From assembly GCA_025677815.1 (NCBI GenBank), contig JAIXMP010000059.1, forward strand, positions 1 through 64,000: 64,000 nt of DNA. Reading direction: 5' to 3'. The position numbers and the translations under genes were made by a program. This DNA comes from Phascolomyces articulosus (taxonomy: Eukaryota; Mucoromycota; Mucoromycetes; Mucorales; Lichtheimiaceae). Shown piece by piece: positions 23,313 to 34,598 of this stretch. The notes under the pieces were generated by a model, which worked only from the letters and a program-made list of their open reading frames with translations, did no database searches and had not been told where the DNA came from. The number at the start of each line of letters is the position of its first letter. The stretch's first letter is position 1.

Positions 23313-24607
23313 TTATTACCTCTTACACATTTTAATACCTTTCATTCACCCTCTCATTCCCTTCTCCACCTCATTCAGTAAAAATGATTTGTTCCATTGT
23401 TTGCTATTATTATTATTATTATTTTCCCATTTGTATTTCTCTCACATGTATATAAATATAAAAAAACAATTCTTTTTATTTGTGTTTAATATAGACACAC
23501 CTTACATCTTGCATCCAAATAGAAAAAATGCTTGATAAACAGAGGATACATGTTTGTTTGTCAGATCTTGACATATTCTATGTATCGCTACAAGTTTCGT
23601 ATTCTCGAGAATATCAGATGGATACGTATAATGAATACGTAATAGTAATTAAATGAGAGAGAGGTTCAGGACTATCCTTATGTTGGTTATTAGTAACTGC
23701 CTTATTTTTTTTTTTAGCATGGATGCAGCGATACCAGTCTTTCTTTTTTGTTTGTTATCCAAATAAAGTATTCTTTTCTGATAAAGAATGGTGAAACAAA
23801 AGGTTGAAATAGAAAACGGACTATTTTTTTCGCTATCTTATCTTAAAACATTTTACATGCTTAAAACATTTTGAGTGTATAATAAAATGAGATTTTGGCG
23901 AAAAAAAAAAAGAAAAAAACTGGTCACTATGCAACACCAGGAACCCTTCACACCATGAACAAAATGGTGCTATATTTAAAATACATACATGTTTGATAAG
24001 AATAGAGTGGCCCTGGGCCGTATATATATCATAGGATTTATAATACACATTGGATATGTAAAGCCATGCATTTGATTTCACTGTTTACAATAAGATGTTT
24101 GACTCTCTTTTTATTACCATAACAAAGCAAACTGCTATATTCCCTTTCTTTATAAAACAAAAGGTGACATTCAATATATACCTATTTATTTACGAATTCC
24201 TAATTATTGCAATGTAATAATCCCCTATATACCACCCATTTTCTGTCTATTATATCATGTAACTCACTCTCTTCTTTTCTTTTCTTATCATCCGCTATCG
24301 TCCAAATAAAATAAATGGTCTTCCTCATGACATAAATTTTTTAAGTTTGGTAACCTGACTCATATTGTAACCACACGGCCACTTGGGGCCAACCACATTT
24401 TAATTATAAAGAGAAGAGCGAGAGAATGCAATTATTTCCTTGTTGGGATCATTTTCTGTAGACTGCATGGTCCCTGAAAGTTTGGTTGCACACAAGTCGG
24501 GGAGATGGTAACTTTTTTTTTTTTTTTTGCTTTGATATAAAAAGACGGCGTTTAGAATAATATTTTATCAACGAAGAGGTAGTAATACTATACTAAACAA
24601 TACAATC
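23313..24607. other. intergenic, promoter side of MOT1 copy A
   Basis: 1.3 kb of AT-rich DNA between the LRR gene and the first molybdate transporter. It contains the motif TTTGTTTGTTATCCAAAT at 23747-23764, which recurs upstream of the second transporter, and a 13-base direct repeat (CTTAAAACATTTT) at 23842 and 23860. No gene seen. Confidence 0.6.
24536..24544 (+). promoter_or_regulatory. TATA box of MOT1 copy A
   Basis: TATAAAAAG 72 bases before the start codon, after a long T run. Confidence 0.5.
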
Positions 24608-26542
24608 ATGAACATTTTCAACTTTCGTCTAAAAAGAACCTATCAAAGGATTATCAGTAATATTACCATACACGAAGTATGCTCGAACGTATAGCTATTT
24701 AAACTGATGTACTTTTTCTTTTATTTGAAGAATAAACGGTCGTTGATTTTTTTTTTTTTTTTTTTGCAAAGGTGTCAGGTAGTTTGGGTGATTTTGGAAC
24801 ACTTTTACCTATCATGATATCCCTTACCGTGAGTGGTCAAATTAATTTAACTAGTACACTTTGGTTTGGTGGAATTTGGAATATTTTATCTGGCCTTGGA
24901 TTCCAGGTACCTATGTGCGTTCAACCAATGAAAGGTAAACATTTTTTCCCTTTGATGAATTACATATTTTAATCTCATTTTAATAACACATGGATGTAGC
25001 TATTGCTGCTACTGTACTATCCAGTAATATGTCGATTGAAGAAAATATGTCTGCTGGTTTAGGTAATGAAAAAGTGAAAGAACACACACACAAGAAGGAG
25101 TAGGGGTTTTTATTTATCATATATGATAATACTTTAAGAAATTAACATGATGAATTACGAGAATGCAGGTGTTGCAGCCGTTATCTTTTTCTTAGGTATC
25201 ACACGTACCATCCACCTTGTCGGGTCATTTACGCCAGTGGCTGTAGTACGAGGTATACTCTACATATTTTACCAAACCACTTGTGTTCTTTGTATACCAA
25301 TCAATTCCTGTTGATTTTTTTTCATCCTAGGTATTCAATTGGGTGCAGCAGCCTCCTTGATCAAAAAAGCGCACAGTCTTACATCCAGCCTAGATTGGAA
25401 AATTACAACTGACACCTGGTCTGATAATACAACTTGGCTTTTATTCTCATTTATTTTTGTCATGGGCTGTTATCGTACTCGCGTTCCTAGTGCTTTGATT
25501 TTGTTTATTATTGGTTTGATCTTTGCCTTGATCCGTATGTTTGGTACTGAACGTGATTCTCTTGGACTACCCTGGCCTGTGGCAGGCGGTCATTATCCCG
25601 ACACGATTATCCGACCTACTCCAGAAGAGTTCCGTACTGGTTTTGGAAATGCTGGTGTTGGTCAAATTCCTTTGACTGCACTCAATTCAGTTATTGCTCT
25701 CAGTGCTCTTATTGATGATTTGTTTCCTGACCGTCATGCTGATACCGCTACCATTTCCATGAGTATAGGTGTCATGAATTTGATTGGTTGCTGGTTTGGA
25801 TCAATGCCATTTTGGTAAGTTATTCTCTTTGATATTGGAAGGTATATCTATCTAAGCAAGATATAAAGTAAATCATGAAAAGGGTAAAGAAACTGATAAT
25901 AAAAACAGCCATGGATCTGGTGGATTAGCAGGTCAATATCGTTTTGGAGCACGATCTGAAGTATCCGTCATCCTTCTTGGTATGGGGAAATTACTTCTTG
26001 GAATTATCTTTGGAAATTCTCTTGTTGGTCTATTACAAGTGTTCCCTAAATCGATCTTGGGTGTGATGCTTTTTATTTCCGGTGTGGAATTGGCTTCAGC
26101 TGCACGTTCTGTAAACAAGGGTGTCGAGGATGAAGACAGACAAAAGGAAAATTGGACGATCCTGTTGGTAACGATGGGTACTATTATTGCTTATTCCAAT
26201 GTGGGAATTGGATTTGTATCTGGATTGATCACCGCTCTTCTTCTGGCGATCCAACGACTTGGTTTCTATGCATGGTATATTTGTTTTATTCAAGGCATTA
26301 AGGATATACCTTCCAAATGGAAACAACAGGATGTTTTTATATATAAACAATATCCATCTGTCACGGTCAAGTCATATTATTCAGATTCAGAAAATTCTGA
26401 AAGACAACAACCCGATGAACTATTTGATGTAGACCCTTCACATCGTCCATTAAAACGAGTATCAACATCCAATAGTTATGGTAGCATCTCAGATACAACG
26501 ACAGCTACTCTTTCTAATCATCGCCATCACCATCTCCATTAA
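24608..26542 (+). CDS. MOT1-type molybdate transporter, copy A
   Basis: Six exons (24608-24676, 24772-24934, 25000-25062, 25169-25252, 25331-25814, 25909-26542) encode 498 residues, in phase. It belongs to the MOT1 branch of the SulP-related transporters, which take up molybdate for molybdenum cofactor in enzymes such as nitrate reductase. Signature stretches: SGSLGDFGTLLPIMISL, VPMCVQPMKAIAAT, NAGVGQIPLTALNSV and MPFCHGSGGLAGQYRFGARS, plus about ten hydrophobic segments. The hydrophilic C-terminal tail (about 70 residues, Ser/Asp-rich, ending in a His run) differs from copy B. The tandem paralogue lies about 2 kb downstream with identical exon sizes for exons 2-5. Residues about 173-265 are encoded by DNA identical to copy B. 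Substrate is inferred from the family. Confidence 0.88.
25468..25745 (+). repeat. 278-base perfect duplicate of 29481-29758
   Basis: Part of exon 5 of MOT1 copy A, identical base for base to the corresponding part of copy B at a constant offset of 4013, while flanking exon and intron sequence differs. The pattern indicates gene conversion. Confidence 0.95.
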
Positions 26543-26685
26543 AAAATTATTTACCTCTATTCTTGCCAATTTTCTTATTGGTTGGGTAAACTATAGAATA
26601 AGTGTGTGTGTTTAGTAGAGATTTAAAATTGATTTTCAATCATCCTCATCCGTTCGCCTTTTTTATTTTTTGTTTTATATATGCA

Positions 26686-26720
<35 letters not shown>

Positions 26721-28581
26721 CCATTGATGCAAAAGATAAAACCAGTATGAAAAATATATAATAGTTGAGTACTTACTTTTTCATGTTCCCTTCCCATCCC
26801 CCTCCCAGAATAGTGCTATTATGGAATGCCATGTTTTTCTCCATGTACTACAATGAATTCAAATGTTTTGTTTTCTACTCTTAAGATACTCTACTAAATA
26901 GTCGTTGTGAAACACTCTCGGGTTTATTTGTTTGTTAATCCAAAATGGAAATATAGATAAGAAATGTTAAGATAAGCTAATGTTCATAGAACTTATTCTG
27001 CTTCGGGCTACATCTCCCCGTCAATTATATTACAGCAATAGACAAGTTATATATGGCAATTTGTTTTATCCTTTCTCGATCAGTATTTATCATATGCATA
27101 TTTCGATACGACACCATATTTATCTACGGTAGGGGTGATCTTGTTGATAAACTGATTACAATATATATATTCAATTCCATCTCTTTGTATAATAATTATA
27201 CTGGTTCATTTTATTTTCTTATCCAGCGGTATTAACACAAATATTTATGTTGTTCGAGCATTATATGTAAAAATATGAAATATTGTAGTTCATCAAAGTC
27301 CATCAATAATAATGGCGGCATTCTGCTTTACATATAAATTATAATATTCTAGAAACTGTGCAACTTTACCCAAAAGAATAGCTGATCACCAAGCCCAATT
27401 TAGCCGTTCTTATCTCTAATTTTTTCAATACAACGAATGGGCCGCCTTGACACCACCACCATCATGATCGGGGTCAAGTCAATTGCGAAACGTTTTTTTT
27501 TTCTTGATTACATATGCTTTCAAAACAACATTCTATAGCAAGGCCTGTATTATACATGACTGTCTTTTTATAATTGTACTACTTTGATTTGTTTGTTATC
27601 CAAATGAAGTATATGCAAGTCTTGAGATAAGCTGGAAAAAGAGGTAGATAGGCGGAGGTTTTTACGTTGCTGATCCTTATCTGTTATAATTCATTAAGCA
27701 TATATAGAGTAGAGTGTATTCTATTATCCATTACTTAGTGAAACGCAAAATTATTTATCAGATAATAATAATAATAATGATGATGGTGAACTTGAATGTG
27801 CGGATCTAAACTTGTTTCGTTCTCATATTAATTGAAAATGCTTTTAAACTATACTTGTGGGTAATTGAACAAAATAAATAGCACTACAATATAAACAAGT
27901 GAGAAGCAATTACTATTTTAACGATAATGTACAAGTGGTTTTATATTTATATTTAATGCATAAATGTATTTTGATATAGATATTTGATACTTTTAGAAGA
28001 AACAATATGGATAAGCACCATTGTAGTTATGGCAACAAATAAGAGTACAGCCTGATGTTGAATGAATTGAGCAAGTTTCTTTCTCATGAAAGGGGAATTT
28101 GTGCTCATAGATCAAAAAGTTATGTATTATAATTACTCCTTTCAATGAACAGAAAATAGCCTTCCCGCTATCATTAAGATTGGTCCGCTTTTTTAAAATT
28201 ATTAAAAAAAAGCTCAAATAATATATAATACGGAATCACGATAATACATGTTACGCTGGTCTATATATCGTGTAGCAACACATGATGAAAGAGAATATAT
28301 TTCCTTGTTTAGATTTTTTTTTTACAGAGGTATCTTCGAGATGGTGTTGTACAGGCAAAGAGGTTGCATTTAGATGTTGTTTTGAACAAAAGAGATCGAT
28401 CCGTTAACATATCAGTTGTTTTTTACTCTGCCGCGGTTCCCGAATTGGGTAACACAGAATCGGGAAAAAAATAGTCATGGTCATGCTTGTTTCGTGACCA
28501 GTATAAATAGAGGCAAATTCAAACGCGTTTGGAGATTTTTAAGCAGTAAACAAATACTTTTATTTACTGTAATTTTCAACC
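26543..28581. other. intergenic between MOT1 copies
   Basis: 2 kb of AT-rich DNA. It contains an AT repeat near 26690-26715, a variant motif TTTGTTTGTTAATCCAAAAT at 26927-26946 and the motif TTTGTTTGTTATCCAAAT at 27588-27605, the latter matching the one upstream of copy A. A minus-strand open frame at 27993-28217 ends in a cysteine-rich tail but lacks a credible start. No gene is supported. Confidence 0.55.
28502..28510 (+). promoter_or_regulatory. TATA box of MOT1 copy B
   Basis: TATAAATAG 80 bases before the start codon of the second transporter. Confidence 0.5.
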
Positions 28582-30481
28582 ATGCAATTAATGGACCATA
28601 TTAAAACCCGTTCTAAAAATTCATACCAACGCATTAAACAAAATTTGACTTTACATGAGGTAATATTATAATAACCTTGTCGCTCTGTCAATTATAATAT
28701 ACTAAAAGTACTAATACAACAAGATATATGATTGTTTAATAGGTATCAGGAAGTTTAGGTGATTTAGGTACACTTTTGCCTATCATGATTTCACTTGCTG
28801 TCTCGGGCCAAATCAATTTAACTAGTACGCTTTGGTTTGGAGGTATCTGGAATATTGTTTCTGGTCTATTATTTCAAGTTCCCATGTGTGTACAACCAAT
28901 GAAAGGTAAATCTATTATTACGCCACCTTGCGTCATCTGATGAAAAAGGAATCTAATTTTTTGCAAAATCGCGTTAGCCATTGCTGCTACTATATTGTCG
29001 AGTGATATGACGATTGAACAAAATATGTCTGCTGGTTTAGGTATGTTTTTACTTTCTACATTTTTTTTTCATGGTGTGGGAAAAATAATAAGATTAAGCC
29101 ATGTGCGTACAATCTTGTCACACAAATAAAACAAGAATCAGCATAAAAAACTTACGTTTTGGTTATTTTATTGGACAGGTGTTGCTGCTATCATCTTTTT
29201 CTTGGGTGCCACACGAACAATTCATCTTGTTGGATCCTATACACCTGTTGCTGTCATTCGAGGTATAAAAGTTATTATAAAAAAACTTGCATTGGTGATC
29301 CGTATCCCATCGTTATTGATATATTTATATAAAACAAAAATAGGTATTCAATTGGGTGCTGCTTGTTCATTGATTAAAAAAGCGCACGATCTCGTAAAGG
29401 GTCTACCATGGGTAATTACTTCCGATAATTGGTCTGACAATAACACTTGGGTACTATTGTCATTTATCTTTGTCATGATTTGTTATCGTACTCGCGTTCC
29501 TAGTGCTTTGATTTTGTTTATTATTGGTTTGATCTTTGCCTTGATCCGTATGTTTGGTACTGAACGTGATTCTCTTGGACTACCCTGGCCTGTGGCAGGC
29601 GGTCATTATCCCGACACGATTATCCGACCTACTCCAGAAGAGTTCCGTACTGGTTTTGGAAATGCTGGTGTTGGTCAAATTCCTTTGACTGCACTCAATT
29701 CAGTTATTGCTCTCAGTGCTCTTATTGATGATTTGTTTCCTGACCGTCATGCTGATACTGCCTCCATTTCAATGAGTGTTGGTGCTATGAATTTGATTGG
29801 TTGTTGGTTTGGTTCTATGCCTTTCTGGTATGTTTATTATTTTTAATGATTGGGAAAAAAAATGGATGTGGATATGAAGATATACTCTGACACATTTTGG
29901 GATGTTATATATATAGTCATGGCTCGGGTGGATTAGCAGGTCAATATCGTTTTGGTGCACGATCCGAAGTATCCATTATCATCCTTGGTTTATGTAAACT
30001 TCTTCTTGGTATTATTTTTGGAAGTTCACTTGTAGGCTTACTTCAAGTATTCCCCAATTCCATCTTGGGTGTGATGCTTTTCATTTCTGGTATCGAGCTT
30101 GCTTCCGCTGCTCGTGCTGTCAACAATGGTGTGACGGATGAAGCTAAGCAAAAGGAAAATTGGACCATTATGTTGGTGACCATGGGTGTAATTATTGCTT
30201 ATTCCAATGATGGTGTTGGTTTCCTTTCTGGATTAGTGGCTGCTCTTATTTTGGCTGTCCAACGACTTGGTATTCGTGCATGGTTCAAGTCCTTTTTTGC
30301 AGGTATTCGTGAAATGCCATCCAAATGGAAACATCAAGAAGCATTCCAATACAATAAACCTACTGATGTCTCGTCTGATTTTAAGGCACCTATGAATGGC
30401 AATGGTCCACATGAAGTGGTAGTGGATCCTGAACGTGGACCCAAAGAAATATATACTCCCAAACCTACTACTCGACACTAA
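28582..30481 (+). CDS. MOT1-type molybdate transporter, copy B
   Basis: Six exons (28582-28659, 28743-28905, 28978-29040, 29179-29262, 29344-29827, 29917-30481) encode 478 residues. Exons 2-5 have exactly the sizes of copy A (163, 63, 84 and 484 bases), so the pair arose by tandem duplication after the introns were in place. Family motifs are present: SGSLGDLGTLLPIMISL, VPMCVQPMKAIAAT and MPFWCHGSGGLAGQ-like context across the last junction (FCHGSGG). Intron sequences and the N- and C-termini have diverged from copy A; the C-terminal tail is shorter and lacks the His run. The two may differ in affinity, location or regulation, which is inference. Its 3' end faces COG6, 314 bases away. Confidence 0.88.
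29481..29758 (+). repeat. 278-base perfect duplicate of 25468-25745
   Basis: Partner of the tract in copy A. It covers codons for about residues 176-268 of copy B, including NAGVGQIPLTALNSV. Confidence 0.95.
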
Positions 30482-30795
30482 TCGTAGCCAACATATTTAT
30501 GTTACATTTTTCTTCATTTTTTCATATTACTACTTTATATTACATTCCCCTTTCATTTATTCCTACATATACAGCAGTAAATATTGATTCATATTTCTGG
30601 TTGCTTATACTATGTACATTCATATAATTTTTTTTTATCTTTATATCTATAATTATATATACTTTATATGCTATTGATAATAAAAGTCCAATTTTTATTT
30701 TATATATTTTCCATCAAAAAATACCATGTATCGAAAAAGATGGTTTTTGTTTGTTTCTTTTCATTATCTATTATTATTATTATTATCACTATGTA
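30482..30795. other. convergent 3' gap, no gene
   Basis: AT-rich shared terminator region between MOT1 copy B and COG6. Nothing else seen. Confidence 0.6.
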
Positions 30796-33700
30796 TTATA
30801 AAGCAAAGGAGAAAATAGCTTCCATTTCCTCAATTGTTCTTGGTAAAATTCTATCTGGGTTTTCATATTCATTCACTGGATCCTCCACTGCAATATGTAT
30901 CCGTCTATAAGCGTCTAATAACATACGAATGGCATTATCCTGAACTTGATGATAATGTTCAGAGCTCGTTAATTTTCTTAGTTCAGGAGAGGCACCAGCA
31001 CTAATTGTGATCAAGAAAGAATCAAGATTGGCCAATGTCGTTGTTAGAGACTGGGTATCCATATTGGGTACTTTAGATAAAGGTGTCTAAAGGAATAAAT
31101 TAAAAAAAATATCCATGAGTATATAACAGGAAGTTTATTATGAATTCGGAAATCTGTCGATAAAATTAAATCACCCACTTCAGAATCTTTGGTCGATACT
31201 GCATTATCAATCTCTGATAATCCGGATTGCTTCAATAAGTCATTGTACTATATTATCATGTGGAATATAAATTAGATATGTGCAAATGAATATTTTTGAG
31301 AAAAAGCATTATGAGTTCTTTTTACCTGTTCAGTAGCCAATTCTTGTAAAAGATGGTTTGTTCGTTCTGATAAATTCTCTCGTTTTTTCTCAGTAAATGA
31401 ATAGGATACAATGGCTGACTGTTATTTTTTTTTACAAAAAGATGATTAGTATTTTTTTTCACTCTCCAATACAATAGTAGTAAGTTAAATTGATCAAAAG
31501 ATGCTTACCTCGATATGCTGTATGCAGTTCACAACATACACATCACGTTCTACACTTGGGAATTTTTGCACTGAAATCTCACACATTTGTACAAGTGGAT
31601 CCACTATTGCATCCAAGGTCTCACCAAAATTGAATGCTGGTAAACATTCTGCTTCTCCACTTGCTATTAAATAAGAAGAGTCATAGGATGAAACAATCTC
31701 TTTCTATAATTTCAAGGATCGTGTATTAATATACAGGGTAAGTTTAAATAATATGAGAGTAAAACTTACGAGTTGTAAGGTCATTTCGCGTACAACAGGG
31801 GAGATCGTCAATTCTCTGGTTGGGGGCTGAAAAAGAAAATTATAGATTTAGTAACACTGGATTCAATGTTATTTGGATGTTTCAGATAATAGTTGAATAG
31901 AATAATATATTACATCTGCAGATTGGAGGAGTCGATCAGCTTGTGCATTTAGAGTTTTGAAAAAGTATTTGTATGCCATATCAGTGATACTATGGGATGG
32001 ATAGCATGGTTTAGTTCAACATGGAGAGATAAAAACAAACGTTTTATAGATCTAGTAAATGCAACTAATCCACTTACTCGTGAAGTACTTTTGCAAGTCC
32101 AGCACTTTTGCGTAATAATTTTCCCACAGTAACGGAATAGAATTGAATCAAGTTGGCAACGCGATACGACGTAATTGCACCCGGCTGTAATACAAGTACT
32201 TGTTCCATACGAGACTAATTTTATCCATATCCACATTAAATATCCCTTTTGTTTTTTTTAAAAAAAAATACTTATCCGCCTTTTTCTCTCTCATTTGGTT
32301 TATACCTTAAGTGGTCTACATGTTCCTTCCATTGCATAATCTAGTAATTCATCAATAGCATCACTGATATGAATGATGGATTGTGATCCATCCCCTTCTA
32401 CTTCTTTACCACTGTTGGGTTTACCATCATCACTATTTCTAGAATTTTCTGTGAAAAAAGAAAAGAATGATACATTGTTACCAAATAAGCTACCGTAAAC
32501 ATTAGAAAATAACGTTAAAAGGTTACCTCTTTTACGCGCACCAGGCGCACTATGGAATAAGCTTTCCAACATTTCCTTTTCACTTGCACATGCTTGATGA
32601 ATCCAAGCAAGCATATCGCCAATGTATCGCAACGAATCATGAGCTTGAAGTTCGATAGGTCGTGGTGTACCACCAGGTCCACCTCGTGTTAATGCATTCA
32701 TAAATGCTCGACCTACTGCCTCTCTTCTTGCAACCGCAAGATCATCTAAAATAGTTCTATAGAAAAAAAAAAAAGGTAGAAAAATTACTTCACTTTGTGT
32801 TCTAGGCCCGATCACACACATCCAATTCATCCTAGACTTACTGGAATAATACCGGTCTATGTCTTAATGCATGTAAAGCTTTTGTCATTAAAGTACTAAC
32901 ATCGATACTATCTCTTCCAAAGGATGCTCGACTTTCATATTGTGTCCATCGATATAATTTTTCATAGGCAGTTTCTTGATGTAATGCCATGGATTCCATA
33001 ATCTGTAATCTATGCGATCATTCCCATCCAAAAAAAAGAACCATAATGTTCAGTTTTGTTATCTTTTCATATCAAACCAGTTGTTTCCTTATTTACCCAG
33101 CCTGTTGGTTTTGAGTCATAAGTAATACTCGACAATCACTATGGATTTGTTTGAGATGATCCAATGCAACAAAAAATTCGCCATCGATAGGAACAGCTGA
33201 AGAGCATAATGTATTTATTTCTTGTTCACTCAATGTAAACTTTTCTAAAAACTTGTCAACAATCAAAAGTCGTGTGTCACATGCGGAACTAATGTAAAAA
33301 AAATTGAATAATGATAATAAGATCAAGAATTATACCATGATGATCGTTGCTCACGTCTCAAAAAAAAAAAATAGATTATTTTAAATACCTTCTATCCTGT
33401 ATATTATGTGCTTGTTCAATCATTTCAGCTGTTTGATTACTTGCTTGATCCAATTTTTCTTTCATTTCTTGACATGATACACTCATCCCATCCACTTGAC
33501 TTTCCAAGGTTTCTAGTTGCTTTACATTTTTAGGAAGATTATTAGTCTCTTTTTTTCTCCCCTTCTTTAGGAAAGACAAGCAAATTGCCATTCCAAATAA
33601 CTTGTATGTATATACCTCGACGACACGGGAGAATCCTTCCAAAAACTTTTTATTTGCTGCAATTTCCTTCTTTTCAATAGTACCACGTAAATTACGTCGT

Positions 33701-33894
33701 AAGTCTGTTTCATCTAAACCGGGAATGTCGGATAATGCTGTAAGTGCTGCTTTTATTCGTGCATCATCGGAAACCGAGGAACCCAGGACTTTGTTTAGTT
33801 TTGTTGCCAATAGTTTGTTTGGTTTGTTGGATATTGAGAGTTGTGCTGTTGTTGGCTCTGGTAATCCATTGCTTGATTGTTCTAATTCAGTCAT
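30796..33894 (-). CDS. COG6: Conserved oligomeric Golgi complex subunit 6
   Basis: Thirteen exons on the minus strand: 33894-33616, 33519-33389, 33288-33097, 33009-32842, 32756-32527, 32448-32306, 32214-32078, 31989-31914, 31826-31770, 31703-31509, 31418-31326, 31247-31179 and 31086-30796, for about 686 residues. COG6 is part of lobe B of the COG tethering complex, which captures retrograde vesicles at the Golgi. Strong family stretches: LRRNLRGTIEKKEI near the N-terminus, LEIMESMALHQETAYEKLYR-like context (here GLQIMESMALHQETAY), LTRGGPGGTPRPIEL, YIGDMLAWIHQACASEKE and a C-terminal DAYRRIHIAVEDPVNEYENP. Phases agree at every junction. The donor of exon 12 (31179) is the least certain, since later in-frame donors exist. 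It diverges from the separase gene. Confidence 0.92.
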
Positions 33895-34598
33895 GGTCCT
33901 TTTACTTCCTGTGTGGAGACAAAAAGCTTTCCAGTAGCAATGAGTTATAAATTCAAAAAAGTTGTTACGCGCAGGACGCGGGCTCTAGATATTAGATAAT
34001 GTCGGAGACACCAGTGTTTTTTTTAGGATATGGTCATGAAGGAACAGGAACACCAATCTAATTGACAGGTCTTTTTATTGATAAGTTTAAATAGTGATAG
34101 CTTTTATATATAGGATAATAATATTTTACATTGGTTCAATTAGTTATTATTTCTATATTGCTTGATGACTACTACTTTGAACGGATTACTACCATTTATC
34201 TCTGTGAGCACCTAACGAGAAATTAACGATATTTTTCAATTTTGATTATTACTGCTACTGATGGTTCCAAAAATGAGAGATGGTCCACTACACGTATTTT
34301 ATAATATTTGCACGTTATATTAAATGATGTATATGTTATATCAACATGTAGCAGTTATACGTGTCGAAAGATAGATCTTTGAACCACCGTCTTAATAGTT
34401 GGAATATGAGATCAACTTTGCTTTGATTCTTCTTTCCATAAGGTTCTGTGCATTATCTATCAAGGTCGGAAGTAATGGAATTACGCGAAAATTCATGAAC
34501 AACCGCGACAAAATAAAATTTGTGCAATTTCTTTGTCGCGTACCTTTTTTTTTCTCTTTTCCTTTTTTTTCTGCGCATATCGTACGCAGCTAATACAA
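33895..34598. promoter_or_regulatory. divergent promoter COG6 / separase with CGCG motifs
   Basis: 704 bases between two divergent starts. ACGCG occurs twice near 33967 and 33975, CGCGAAA at 34484-34490 (an SCB-like core), CCGCGA near 34503 and TCGCGTA near 34537, the last three within 60 bases and within about 115 bases of the separase start. CGCG is rare in this AT-rich DNA. G1/S factors of the MBF/SBF class bind such cores in yeasts; control of separase by them is inference. Confidence 0.4.

Noticed and set aside
24508..24766. Long T runs near MOT1 copy A as transposon or retroelement tails
   Set aside because: No target-site duplications or element body accompany them, and similar T runs are common before acceptors and promoters throughout the window.
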